Positions 28,934 through 38,459 of a stretch of DNA of 64,000 bases are shown piece after piece. Within the stretch, counting starts at the first letter, position 1. Every line of letters starts with the position of its first letter. This DNA is from Bacteroidota bacterium (GTDB lineage Bacteria > Bacteroidota > Ignavibacteria > UBA10030 > UBA8401), in contig JBBAAO010000001.1 of NCBI GenBank assembly GCA_041658205.1, positions 62,001 to 126,000 of the forward strand. Direction: 5' to 3'. The notes under the pieces were generated by a model, which saw nothing but the letters and a program-made list of their open reading frames with translations, was not told the DNA's origin and did no database searches. The translations under genes and the position numbers were made by a program.

Positions 28934-31924
28934 TTATTTTAACATCATCATTCTTTTCGTTTCAACAAATGTGTTTGCCGTGAGTTTATAAAAATAAATC
29001 CCCGATGAAACACTATTGGCATTCCACTGCACTTCCTTCCACCCAGCAGTCTGTTCTTCGTTAACGAGTGTTGCAATCTCTCTTCCGAGAATGTCGTTAA
29101 TTGTTAGTTTCACGTGTGAGGAGGAGGGGAGAGCGTACCGGATTGTTGTTGACGGGTTGAAGGGATTGGGGTAGTTTTGCGACAATGAAAAATCTATTGG
29201 AATATCTATCGACAATTCTTTTACACCTTCTACGCCTACGAAATAGTTCATTTCAGCAGCTCCTAAATCAGGATTCACTGCCGGAGAATTCGGTTGCTGA
29301 GGTCTTGGTAGATTAAAATAATCAGTGATGGGAGCATTGATTGTTACTCCTCCGAATTTTGCGCTCATTCTTCCCTTACCATTGCAGGGACTTCCAGACA
29401 AAAAATGATAGAGAGAATCATTAACTCTAAATTTAGGATTGCTGTCGATATCGTCTGTGCTGAGAGGACCGCCTGAAATAAGATTGTACGCCGTATTAAA
29501 GTTAAGGGAGTTAGGAGATATGCTTCCCAATGTATTATTCCACAGGATATTGTTTAACAAATAGCTAACAGAAGTTGAATAAAATCCATATCGGCTATTT
29601 CCAACGCTTGTGTTATTCACAATTGCTGATGGGAGCGAATTAAATACATAAATTCCGGTTCCCGAATTGTTGGCAATAATATTGTTTTGAATCAGGCTTT
29701 CACCGCTGGTCTGTAAAAGAATTCCATGGTGACGTTCATTTCCTCCGTTTCTTGCAATGAAGTTACATTCAACCACTACTCGGCAATTATCTAAGACCCA
29801 GCAGCCCGCCGAGTTTTCACCACCAGCAACATTATCTATTATGACATTGTTGCGAACGTTTGCGGTCATTCCACTCCCTCCGACCACGAACCCTGGCATG
29901 GTATTTATGACTGAATTACCCTGAATAAGATTGTTCTCAATAAAAGCAGTGTCCATTTTAGACGCTATCGTCTGCACGGCAGTATTGATTGAATACATAC
30001 TTGAATTACCAAGGATCGTATTGTTGATAATCCTTCCGCTCCCTATCATGTCAATCCCGCCCCCTCCATTTTGCGTTCCTCCAATAATCGAGTTATTTGA
30101 AATGACATTCGATTCAATAATGGAGTACGTCGTGGAGCCCGGTACATCAATGTCGTACACCCCGATACCGCCGCCCCATCCTTCGGTTGCCGGCGGAAGT
30201 ATCTTGAGTGTATTGCCGGTAATGATATTATGTCGGATGGTCATTCCGCCTCCATTCATTTCGATACCGGCGCATGTCAATGCAGTTGTTGATGGATTCC
30301 AATGCGGATTAACGTGTTTGTTTCCTGATCCTTTGGTAATTGTGAATCCCGTGATCAGCACGGTGGTATCAACATTTCGGATGGAGATAACAGATCCACT
30401 GTCGGGATTTGAAGGTGCGCTTCCGTCAATAATAGTCTTTGAAATATGAGAGGTATCCTTATCTATGAAGAAGAGGCTTGCGACGGTAATTTGTTTTTTT
30501 GTGATAACAAGATTCTCTGTAAATGTTCCTTCTGATACGAGAACGATCTCACCAGCGGATGCAGTATTGATCCCTTTTTGAATGGTGGGTTGGTCTTGAG
30601 GAACTCTAATTATTGTGACTCCTGGAAGTGCAATCGGTGATTCCGTTGCACCTAGATCGGGGCTGCCCCAGGATGGATTCGGTCTGAGACTTCCTGTTCG
30701 ATCGGTCGATGGCGAAGTGATGAGGGTGCCTCCAAGCGTTATTGATTTAGTACCAGTACCGATTGCGGGACTCATTTTCTCTAAGCGATAGAGAGAATCG
30801 TCCGCGACGAAGAGAGGATCGGTAGAGATATTCCCAATACCGGCCAATCCACCCCTTACGCAATTGTATGCTGCTATAATCCGGGCAGTTGAATTGAATT
30901 CAACCGGACAGGAAGGATTCCAGATGATATTATTCATGAATTTGTACGAATATGAACCGCTTGCAGAGGTGAACCATAGCGCGTTTGTACTAATGTTTCC
31001 GGTAATAGTGTTATTTACGAATGTGTAATCACCAAGACCGACACGAAAGGCTGCATTCTGTGCGGCTGTATTTCCCGAGATGATATTATTATAAAATGCT
31101 GCCCGAATTGTGTATGAAGGGTCGGGCGAACTGCAGATTCCACCCGCATACAGCGAAGCAGAATTATTGACGATCAAGTTGTTACGGAATTCAATATCCG
31201 TATTCCCGATATCACTATAGATTTGTATCCCAGCCCCAATTCCAAATACCTGACCAGAACTGGTATTATTCCTCACTACATTGTTATAGAATTTTCCGTG
31301 TCCCATCAGGACTGCCCCGCCGCCTTCACCCATTAATCCCCACGACATGGCAGCACGATTATTATCAATAATTGAATTGTAGGCAATCACCCAATGTTTT
31401 GGACCGTGCGTGTATGTCGAATCGGGCCAGATATCAAGTGCGCCGCCGGCATTGATGGTTGTTTCATTACAGTCATTGTCACGAATGATATTGTGAACTA
31501 TTGTTGCTCCTCCGGCGTAGATGAAAATCCCTCCGCCGCACCTCCAGATGATATCGTGATACGTCCCTTTTGTCCCACGTCCATTTTGTAACGTTAATCC
31601 TTTGATCACCGTATTTGTGTCGGTTTCAGCGAGTATGAAAATGCACGAACTCGAATCGATATTCGAAGGTGAACCTCCGTCGATGATCGTTTTTCGGATA
31701 TGAGATGTATCATTATCTACGATAAATAGACTGCCAAGTACAATCTTCTTGTTGATGACAAGATTCTCGAAATATGTTCCCTCTGCTACGAGAATAGTAT
31801 CTCCATTGACTGCTGCGTTGATCGCCAGCTGGATCTTAGCATAGTCCTGCGGTACTTTTAGGGTGGTGGAAAACGAACTTACCGTGAGTGTAAACAGCAA
31901 CAGCAGAGTAGTTACGGAACGCAT
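28934..31924 (-). CDS. Secreted tandem beta-helix protein with T9SS tail, downstream of HTCS 2
   Basis: 996 aa, GGAGG before ATG 31924, signal peptide MRSVTTLLLLFTLTVSSFST. Two complete helix modules occur in series. The first starts LKVPQDYAKIQLAINAAVNG and ends SPDLGATES; the second starts IRVPQDQPTIQKGINTASAG and ends NPDLGAAEMN. The second lead-in differs (QPTIQKGINTASAGEIVLV) and more resembles the HTCS ectodomains. A T9SS tail follows. It is the first gene downstream of HTCS 2, with the conserved block 32073-32129 in between. Confidence 0.87.
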   Translation of the reverse strand: MRSVTTLLLLFTLTVSSFSTTLKVPQDYAKIQLAINAAVNGDTILVAEGTYFENLVINKKIVLGSLFIVDNDTSHIRKTIIDGGSPSNIDSSSCIFILAETDTNTVIKGLTLQNGRGTKGTYHDIIWRCGGGIFIYAGGATIVHNIIRDNDCNETTINAGGALDIWPDSTYTHGPKHWVIAYNSIIDNNRAAMSWGLMGEGGGAVLMGHGKFYNNVVRNNTSSGQVFGIGAGIQIYSDIGNTDIEFRNNLIVNNSASLYAGGICSSPDPSYTIRAAFYNNIISGNTAAQNAAFRVGLGDYTFVNNTITGNISTNALWFTSASGSYSYKFMNNIIWNPSCPVEFNSTARIIAAYNCVRGGLAGIGNISTDPLFVADDSLYRLEKMSPAIGTGTKSITLGGTLITSPSTDRTGSLRPNPSWGSPDLGATESPIALPGVTIIRVPQDQPTIQKGINTASAGEIVLVSEGTFTENLVITKKQITVASLFFIDKDTSHISKTIIDGSAPSNPDSGSVISIRNVDTTVLITGFTITKGSGNKHVNPHWNPSTTALTCAGIEMNGGGMTIRHNIITGNTLKILPPATEGWGGGIGVYDIDVPGSTTYSIIESNVISNNSIIGGTQNGGGGIDMIGSGRIINNTILGNSSMYSINTAVQTIASKMDTAFIENNLIQGNSVINTMPGFVVGGSGMTANVRNNVIIDNVAGGENSAGCWVLDNCRVVVECNFIARNGGNERHHGILLQTSGESLIQNNIIANNSGTGIYVFNSLPSAIVNNTSVGNSRYGFYSTSVSYLLNNILWNNTLGSISPNSLNFNTAYNLISGGPLSTDDIDSNPKFRVNDSLYHFLSGSPCNGKGRMSAKFGGVTINAPITDYFNLPRPQQPNSPAVNPDLGAAEMNYFVGVEGVKELSIDIPIDFSLSQNYPNPFNPSTTIRYALPSSSHVKLTINDILGREIATLVNEEQTAGWKEVQWNANSVSSGIYFYKLTANTFVETKRMMMLK

Positions 31925-32072
31925 AATGCCTCCAAATAATGGTGAAATATTCTTTGTCGGTTTAATACCCCGCCGCCTGTTCGCTATAGTTGTTTGCCTT
32001 TGGCGGTGCGGACTTGCGGTGTAGAGATGTATTCAATAAAACAGCACAATAGTAACGAAAGCAGAAGAACAA

Positions 32073-32129
32073 GTGTTAACACTATTAGCACATTCTATAC
32101 CACTGGTGATGCAAAACTCAACGTTGAAG
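32073..32129. promoter_or_regulatory. Conserved candidate operator upstream of beta-helix gene, copy 2
   Basis: GTGTTAACAC, TACCACTGGTGATGCA and CAACGTTGAAG occur in the same order and spacing as at 21230-21286. Both copies lie between the stop of an HTCS gene and the start of a beta-helix cargo gene. Confidence 0.55.
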
Positions 32130-32162
32130 AGCTGTACGAATTAAGACCAAATAGTATTATTT

Positions 32163-35100
32163 CTACGTAATGCGGATCTGATTGGGAAGGAGGCCAAACT
32201 GTTCCTGAAAACATTTGGCAAAGTAGGAGTGATTGGTAAAACCGACGCTGTCTGCAATTTCGGCGATCGAGCCGGCATTTTTTTCAAGAAGTTCTTTTGC
32301 ACGCTGTAAGCGGAGGAGACGGATGAAATCGCCGGGTGTAAGATTGGTAACGGACTTTATTTTTCGTTGCAGCTGTGTCCGGCTTAAGAACATGTCATGG
32401 GCGAATATCTCTACACCGAATTCCGGCTCTGCGATATGATTTGTAACAATTGCTTTTGCTTTTATAAGAAACGTTTCATTAAGCGAGGTGACCAATATTT
32501 CATCAGGTTTTAACGATACCGCTTTACCATACTGTTCTCTTATTTTCTTTCTATTCTCCAACAGATTATGAACGCGAGTCAATAACTCCTCTGCATCGAA
32601 TGGCTTTACCAGAAAGTCATCGGCACCCGTTGTTAATCCCTTCAACCGGTCTTCTTTTTCTGACAGTGCGGTTAACAGGATAACAGGAATATGGCTTGTT
32701 CGTTCATCCCGTTTCAACTCCTGGCACAATTCCAATCCGTTTTTCTTTGGCATCATCACATCGCTGATGACGAGATCGGGGATCTGGAATTTTGTTTTAT
32801 TCAATGCATCTGCCCCGTCCGTGGCTTCGAGTACTGTATACAGTTTTAATAGCTGTAGTTTTATGAATCCTCGCGCATCGTCATTGTCTTCTGCGATCAG
32901 GATGATTGGTAATTCCTCCTGATCATCGGTTGAAACGTCGTTGATCGAAGAGATTTTATGCAAAGGCTCAAACTCCTCGAGGATGTAGGGGACCGGTGAT
33001 ATATCCGATACGTTATATCCCGATAATGGTAAGCGAACCGTGACTGTGGTTCCTGTTCCGAGTTCACTGTCCAAATAGATCGCGCCGTGATGGATCTCGA
33101 CCAATTCCTTCGTCAGGGAAAGTCCGATACCGATCCCTTCTGTTTTGTGTGTCGGGTCTGCGCGATAGAACCGATCAAACACATGAGGCAGATGTTCCGG
33201 TGCGATACCTTCACCGGTATCCTTGACGGAAAAAACAACCTCATTCTTTTCCTGCCATATCCGCACTTCAATGAGTCCACCGGAGGGTGTATATTTCAAT
33301 GCATTTGAGATGCAGTTTTGCATGATATGTTCGACCTTTTCAGCATCGATCATCCCATTGATCGGATAGGAGGGAGCGTTGAACCGCATCTCTACCTGTT
33401 TTTTTGCAGCCTGGCTCGTGAAGTATCCCGTGATCAGGCGGAAAAGAGGTATAACATCCATCTGAGAAACATGCAATGCAATGCTGCCGGCTTCGAGTCG
33501 GGAGAATTGCAGCAGCTGCTCGATTAATTGGAGCAGTTTTCTTGCATTACGCTGAACATATCCCAACTGATCAGAAAATTCTTTGTTCAGCGGTTGGGAG
33601 AGCATGGAGTCAATCGGACCGATGATCATTGTTAACGGTGTTCGAAGCTCATGTGATACATTAGCCAGAAAACGGGATTTCGTAGAATTCATTTCATTGA
33701 ATTTTTCGGATTGGAGATGTTCCGTCAGTAATCGTTGTTCCATTAGCGTTTGGTGTATCCGATTGCGGTAGACACCATAGACGAAAAGGATGACCCCGAA
33801 TGCAAACAATGCATACGCCCACCATCGCTGATACCAGTACGGTAATACAACGATGTGGATAATAATTTTGTTTGCAATAACAACATAATTGTTTTCATCC
33901 TGTGGAAAAACCAAGAGAGTGTACGATCCCGGCCGCAGATCAGAATATGCTCTGTACAGATATTTCCATTCCCTGAATAATGCATTATTCTGCCAATCCA
34001 ATCCTTCCATCCTGTATGTGCAGACCAGTCCTTTTGATAAATCCCTTCCCCGTGCTTTCAGATCGAACTCGAATAAATTTTTGCCGGGAGGGAGCACGAA
34101 CGATAGTTCCGGCGTTGTGTCGTTGTATAGATACGTGATATTGTTGTTGACTGTGATCGTTGTGGCGAAACGTCCTTCTTGTAGCATAGTAAGAGTGTCG
34201 GGACTTATTATTGGTGCTGAAAGTTGTTGAAAGTCGATCGTTAAGGTTAAATGCGCATCAGCCGCATTTTTCCATTCGTTCTTGATGGTGGAAGAGATTT
34301 CGTTCGAACTCCATTCAGATTCAATTGCTCCCAAATCGGGATCGGTTCCTGCGGGAAGGTTTCGCGGAGCACCGTGATAATCTGTGGAAGGAAACAAAAT
34401 CGCTTTTCCCATAAGACGAAACATGGATGTACCAATACCAACGGCAGGGCTTTCCGCTGAAAGGCGGTACAGCGTATCGTTAGAAAGAAAGAGGGGTGGA
34501 GAGGAGACATTGCTCAATCCCGGATATCCATCTGCGATAAGGTTATGTTCTGTCTTAAGAACCTGCCACGCTCCAATCTGATCGGGAGAATTGCTCCAGA
34601 TGATATTGTTGAGGAGTGAGACATGCGAACCTGTTGGATTATTTATTCCCCCGCCCCGCATCTTTGCACTGTTGTTCACGATCGTATTGTTGATGAAAAT
34701 TGCTGTTGCTTGTTCCCCGACATTGGAACCCCCGCCGACTTCGTCCGCTTCATTATCGGAGATGATATTATTTGTCACAAATATTCTGCCTTGACGGATG
34801 AATCCCGATGTGAGAAGTATTCCGGCTCCAATTCCGGCAATGTTACGACTGATGTAATTACCGTCGATGAGCACCTCATAATTCGCAACATTTACAGTCA
34901 GTCCTCCTCCCGGGGCGCGCCTGCGGGAAAGAGTACGATTCTCAGTGATCACATTATGCCGGATAACCCCCGGTTGAGATGTGAAGATCCCGCCCGATTC
35001 AGCATAATCACCGGCAGATCTATTGCCAGTTACTGTATTCTGTTCTATAATAAGATAAGGGGGAGGATTCGACCCATTCGTTGTATCGATGGTAGAGATA

Positions 35101-35627
35101 CCGCCGCCGAATGTAAAATTATTTCCAATGCGTGTTGAGAGGATGTTTGCAGAAATGAAATTGTGAGCGATCCGTGCGCCGGCATTAAGGATGCAGATGC
35201 CACCTCCGCTTATCCAGGGTGTACCAACATTGTTCTCTACAATATAATTGTATGTGCCTGTACCTCCGCGCAGAGTGAATCCCATAAGCACACACGTTGT
35301 GTCGGTATTTCCCTGAATGCGAACAACACTTGCATTGAATGTGTCGGTTGGTTTGCTGCCGTCAATGATTGTCTGTTCAATATGAGATCGATTTCTGTCT
35401 AGAATGAACCTGCTGGCGACAACAATATTTTTTTTGATAAGAATATTTTCGTAATAAATTCCTTCGTCCACGAGAACAGTATCACCGGGCTTTGAAGCAT
35501 TGATCGCAGATTGAATTGTCTGATATTGATGAGGGACATTACGATGAGTAGAAAATACCGATGTGGGGAAAAACAATAACGCTAAGGATAGTATGAATGA
35601 AACCGGAGTATGCTCTGCACGATTCAT
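32163..35627 (-). CDS. Hybrid two-component system protein (HTCS 2) with beta-helix sensor domain
   Basis: About 1154 aa. The start at 35627 is chosen by alignment with HTCS 1; an in-frame ATG lies at 35642. Same architecture: signal/anchor (MNRAEHTPVSFILSLALLFF), beta-helix ectodomain (about 28-410; NVPHQYQTIQSAINASKPGD), Y_Y_Y-like domain (DLRPGSYTLLVFPQDENN), one membrane helix, HisKA with His659 (NVSHELRTPLTMIIGP), HATPase_c (DTGEGIAPEHLPHVFDRF), receiver with Asp956 (LVISDVMMPKKNG) and AraC helix-turn-helix (IAEIADSVGFTNHSYFAKCF). The cytoplasmic half is much more similar to HTCS 1 than the ectodomain is, so the two may respond to different signals through similar outputs. Likely regulates the tandem beta-helix gene downstream. 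Confidence 0.93.
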   Translation of the reverse strand: MNRAEHTPVSFILSLALLFFPTSVFSTHRNVPHQYQTIQSAINASKPGDTVLVDEGIYYENILIKKNIVVASRFILDRNRSHIEQTIIDGSKPTDTFNASVVRIQGNTDTTCVLMGFTLRGGTGTYNYIVENNVGTPWISGGGICILNAGARIAHNFISANILSTRIGNNFTFGGGISTIDTTNGSNPPPYLIIEQNTVTGNRSAGDYAESGGIFTSQPGVIRHNVITENRTLSRRRAPGGGLTVNVANYEVLIDGNYISRNIAGIGAGILLTSGFIRQGRIFVTNNIISDNEADEVGGGSNVGEQATAIFINNTIVNNSAKMRGGGINNPTGSHVSLLNNIIWSNSPDQIGAWQVLKTEHNLIADGYPGLSNVSSPPLFLSNDTLYRLSAESPAVGIGTSMFRLMGKAILFPSTDYHGAPRNLPAGTDPDLGAIESEWSSNEISSTIKNEWKNAADAHLTLTIDFQQLSAPIISPDTLTMLQEGRFATTITVNNNITYLYNDTTPELSFVLPPGKNLFEFDLKARGRDLSKGLVCTYRMEGLDWQNNALFREWKYLYRAYSDLRPGSYTLLVFPQDENNYVVIANKIIIHIVVLPYWYQRWWAYALFAFGVILFVYGVYRNRIHQTLMEQRLLTEHLQSEKFNEMNSTKSRFLANVSHELRTPLTMIIGPIDSMLSQPLNKEFSDQLGYVQRNARKLLQLIEQLLQFSRLEAGSIALHVSQMDVIPLFRLITGYFTSQAAKKQVEMRFNAPSYPINGMIDAEKVEHIMQNCISNALKYTPSGGLIEVRIWQEKNEVVFSVKDTGEGIAPEHLPHVFDRFYRADPTHKTEGIGIGLSLTKELVEIHHGAIYLDSELGTGTTVTVRLPLSGYNVSDISPVPYILEEFEPLHKISSINDVSTDDQEELPIILIAEDNDDARGFIKLQLLKLYTVLEATDGADALNKTKFQIPDLVISDVMMPKKNGLELCQELKRDERTSHIPVILLTALSEKEDRLKGLTTGADDFLVKPFDAEELLTRVHNLLENRKKIREQYGKAVSLKPDEILVTSLNETFLIKAKAIVTNHIAEPEFGVEIFAHDMFLSRTQLQRKIKSVTNLTPGDFIRLLRLQRAKELLEKNAGSIAEIADSVGFTNHSYFAKCFQEQFGLLPNQIRIT

Positions 35628-35654
35628 GGTAATTCCGATCATGACTCAGTTCGC

Positions 35655-35688
35655 AAGAACATACATATTTGCTTGCAGGATTTCAACA
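35655..35688 (-). promoter_or_regulatory. Conserved upstream element of HTCS 2
   Basis: Contains AAGAACATACATATTTG (plus-strand reading) and a GGATTTCAACAA block, matching the element upstream of HTCS 1. Probably the promoter or an autoregulatory site. Confidence 0.5.
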
Positions 35689-35691
35689 AAT

Positions 35692-35728
35692 AAAAAACTG
35701 TCCAACACTTGTTGGGTGCAGGACAGTT
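35692..35728 (-). terminator. Rho-independent terminator after the FKBP gene
   Basis: On the minus strand AACTGTCC pairs with GGACAGTT, followed by a T-run, 22 bp after the FKBP stop. It separates that gene from the HTCS 2 promoter. Confidence 0.75.
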
Positions 35729-35749
35729 CAGTAACGAATCAACCTTTTA

Positions 35750-36442
35750 CTATTTCACAATTCCCAATAATTCCACTTCAAAGATCAATGTGGAGCCAGG
35801 CGGAATTGGACCTGAACCGCTGGGACCATATGCGAGATTTGATGGAATGTATAATTCCCATTTTGAGCCAACCGGCATCAATTGTAATGCTTCCGTCCAT
35901 CCCGCAATAACACCACCGACCGGAAAGGTGATTGGTTCACCTCGTTTGTACGAGTTATCAAATTCCGTTCCGTTGATCAGCGTGCCGCGATAATGAACTT
36001 TTACTTCGTTGGCCGCCGTTGGTTTTTTCCCTTTTCCTTCCTTAATAATTTTGTATTGTAATCCGCTTGCGGTAGTAACAACACCCGGTTTCGTTTTATT
36101 CTCAGCAAGGTATTTTTCTCCTTCAGCATTTGCAGGACCGGATTGCTGTATCATTTTTTCCTGTTGTTTTGCCATCATCTTTTGCTGGAAGGCGATCATT
36201 GTTTTTTGGATCTGCTCATCCGTGAGGAGATGTTTGCCTGAGGTGTCCGAAGCATCCTTTAATCCCTGAAGGAATGCTTCTGGTGTCACTTCAATTCCTT
36301 GACGTTTGAAGGTTGTGCCGACATCCAGACCGATGCTGTAACTGATGCTGTCCATATCGGTTTTGAGTTCCGCTTTTTTGTCACCGCATGACATTAAGAA
36401 GAGTGCAGCAGCAGTAATAGCTACAAAAAAAAGTTGCTTCAT
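35750..36442 (-). CDS. FKBP-type peptidyl-prolyl isomerase lipoprotein
   Basis: 230 aa. The lipoprotein signal peptide ends in LMSCGDKK with the lipid-modified Cys at residue 19. Residues about 25-115 are the helical FKBP N-terminal dimerization domain (DSISYSIGLDVGTTFKRQ), and about 120-230 the FKBP catalytic domain (VKVHYRGTLINGTEFDNSY, IPSNLAYGPSGSGPIPPGST). This is the FkpA/Mip-like group, which helps fold exported proteins. It sits next to an island of secreted proteins, but it is also common elsewhere, so the link is only suggestive. Confidence 0.93.
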   Translation of the reverse strand: MKQLFFVAITAAALFLMSCGDKKAELKTDMDSISYSIGLDVGTTFKRQGIEVTPEAFLQGLKDASDTSGKHLLTDEQIQKTMIAFQQKMMAKQQEKMIQQSGPANAEGEKYLAENKTKPGVVTTASGLQYKIIKEGKGKKPTAANEVKVHYRGTLINGTEFDNSYKRGEPITFPVGGVIAGWTEALQLMPVGSKWELYIPSNLAYGPSGSGPIPPGSTLIFEVELLGIVK

Positions 36443-36713
36443 AGTTTGCTTTCGTTTAAGAGTGAGTAGTTATTGTGTTGTTTATGGTCATAAAAAACAA
36501 AAATGCCTCCATTGTGTGGAGGCAGCGATATCTTTGAATGCTTCAAACCTCGAATCAATACGCACCAAATCTACGGTTAGAAAGATTTGAACGCAAGAGG
36601 AAAATTTCTCTCTATTAATGAGTTGGCTAGAATGTTTTTGAAACTTAATCAATTAATTCATACAATGACAAAGAATAATCAACCATTTTTATCATACGTT
36701 AATAATAACCACT
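36443..36713. other. Divergent spacer between FKBP and M28 genes
   Basis: 271 bp. A hairpin (GCCTCC/GGAGGC, 36505-36523) followed on the minus strand by a T-rich run lies 60 bp upstream of the FKBP start and looks like a leader terminator or attenuator. No gene is visible. Confidence 0.4.
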
Positions 36714-38336
36714 ATGACCTCCATTGTCTCAATCTTTCTTCTGTTTTTTCAACTGAATCCGCCTGCAACTGCCCTTCAAGCGATCACGAAGGAAAAATTG
36801 CATTCTCATATTGCCGTTCTTGCACATGATTCACTTCAGGGACGCGGGCCTGCTTCCTTGGGTGACCGAAAAGCAACGGCGTATATTGTCTCTCAATTCA
36901 AAAAATTCGGACTGCTTCCGGCAGGAGAGAAAAAAAGCTATATCCAAAAAGTTCCGATGGTGGGAGTTACGGTAGATCCTGCAACAACGTTGACGATTGG
37001 GAATGGGAAACAATTTGTTGACTTAACGTATTCCACCGATTTTGTCGCAACGACAGGAACATATGAGCCGACCATCACACTAAAAAATGTTGAACTGGTG
37101 TTTGTTGGATATGGCATTGTTGCTCCGGAACAACAATGGGATGATTATAAGGATGTTGATGTTAAGGGAAAAATATTGGTGATGATGAATAATGATCCCT
37201 CCTCCGACGATCAGAACTTTTTTGCCGGAAAAGGAAGAACATATTATGGACGATGGACATATAAATATGAGATCGCGGCAGAAAAAGGGGCACTCGGCGC
37301 CATTGTTATTCATACTACTCCATCTGCAGGGTATCGATATGAAGTAATCCGAAATTCGTGGAGCAGAGAGATGTTCGATCTAGATGAAAAAACATCCGGA
37401 AATCGTCTGCAATTGAAATCGTGGACAACGGAAGAAGCGACAAAGAATTATCTGACGCTTGCAGGATATACGTTGGATTCATTAATGAAACTTGCGGAGT
37501 TGCGGTCGTTTAAACCGATTCCGCTCGGTATCACCATGTCCGGTGTGATTCGCTCTGAAGTAAAACGACTGGAAACAAACAACATTGTCGGAAAAATTCA
37601 GGGAAGTGATCCGTTGCTGAAAGAGCAATACATCATCTTCTCTGCACATTACGATCACTTCGGCATCGGTCGTCCGATCGACGGAGATTCAATTTATAAT
37701 GGTGCACTTGATAATGCATCGGGAACATCATTAATGTTGAATCTTGCGGAGACATTTTCTTCGTTGAAAGAAAAACCGAAACGTTCTTTGTTGTTTGCCG
37801 CTGTTGCTGCGGAGGAACAAGGATTGCTTGGATCAAAATATTTTGCAAATAATCCGACAGTTCCCGCTTCTAACATTGCAGCCAACATCAATACCGATGT
37901 GATTAATGTGATTGGGAGAACGAAAGATATTTCGTGGCAGGGGAGTGATCGATCGTCTTTGGGAAATGATCTGACCGTTGTCGCGAACGAACTCGGTTTG
38001 ACAGTTATGCCAGACCTTGCGCCCGAACAAGGGGGATTTTTCCGGAGCGATCATTTTAGTTTTGCTAAGGTCGGCATTCCTGCAATGTCCATGGGTGGAG
38101 GAAAAGAATTTGTTGGAGTCGATACAGCATTTGTGCGGATGATGCGTGAACGAAGCGGAAAAAATTACCATCAACCAAGCGACGAGATTAGCAGCGACTG
38201 GAATTATGATGGTGCATTACAACAAGCAGAGATTGTTATCCGCGTTGTGTGGCGCATAGCAAATATTATCGAAATGCCCTATTGGAACAGTGGAAGCGAA
38301 TTTGAATTAGTTCGGAAGAAGTCGTTAAATAAGTAA
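36714..38336 (+). CDS. Secreted M28-family zinc metallopeptidase
   Basis: 540 aa with an N-terminal signal segment (MTSIVSIFLLFFQLNPPATA). Residues about 130-260 look like a PA insert (VFVGYGIVAPEQQWDDYKDV). The M28 core provides the expected dinuclear zinc ligands: His in FSAHYDHFG, Asp in GALDNASG, Glu pair in VAAEEQGLLG, Asp in NINTDV and His in NYHQPSDE. It should release amino acids from peptides in the periplasm or outside. There is no T9SS tail, unlike the secreted genes to the left. The ribosome site is weak, so the exact start is uncertain. Confidence 0.9.
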   Translation: MTSIVSIFLLFFQLNPPATALQAITKEKLHSHIAVLAHDSLQGRGPASLGDRKATAYIVSQFKKFGLLPAGEKKSYIQKVPMVGVTVDPATTLTIGNGKQFVDLTYSTDFVATTGTYEPTITLKNVELVFVGYGIVAPEQQWDDYKDVDVKGKILVMMNNDPSSDDQNFFAGKGRTYYGRWTYKYEIAAEKGALGAIVIHTTPSAGYRYEVIRNSWSREMFDLDEKTSGNRLQLKSWTTEEATKNYLTLAGYTLDSLMKLAELRSFKPIPLGITMSGVIRSEVKRLETNNIVGKIQGSDPLLKEQYIIFSAHYDHFGIGRPIDGDSIYNGALDNASGTSLMLNLAETFSSLKEKPKRSLLFAAVAAEEQGLLGSKYFANNPTVPASNIAANINTDVINVIGRTKDISWQGSDRSSLGNDLTVVANELGLTVMPDLAPEQGGFFRSDHFSFAKVGIPAMSMGGGKEFVGVDTAFVRMMRERSGKNYHQPSDEISSDWNYDGALQQAEIVIRVVWRIANIIEMPYWNSGSEFELVRKKSLNK

Positions 38337-38422
38337 AAATCATCTCAAAAATGATTCTGCTCTCATTTTGCATTCAAAATATTTGTTGATGAGAAACTTT
38401 GTCCCAATACTGTCGTAGCATA

Positions 38423-38457
38423 TGGAGCAATGATCACAAGCATTGCTCCATTTTTTT
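38423..38457 (+). terminator. Rho-independent terminator after the M28 gene
   Basis: TGGAGCAATG and CATTGCTCCA form a perfect 10-bp stem followed by seven T. It overlaps the most upstream possible start of the next small gene. Confidence 0.85.
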
Positions 38458-38459
38458 CA

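Noticed and set aside
29931..30449. Plus-strand frame of 172 codons inside the tandem beta-helix gene
   Set aside because: Its Ile/Pro/Val-rich low-complexity translation is the reverse reading of Asn-ladder repeats; no start signal.
1..35627. Polysaccharide utilization locus in the strict sense
   Set aside because: HTCS genes and LamG/beta-helix proteins fit, but no SusC/SusD pair and no clear glycoside hydrolase is present in the window.
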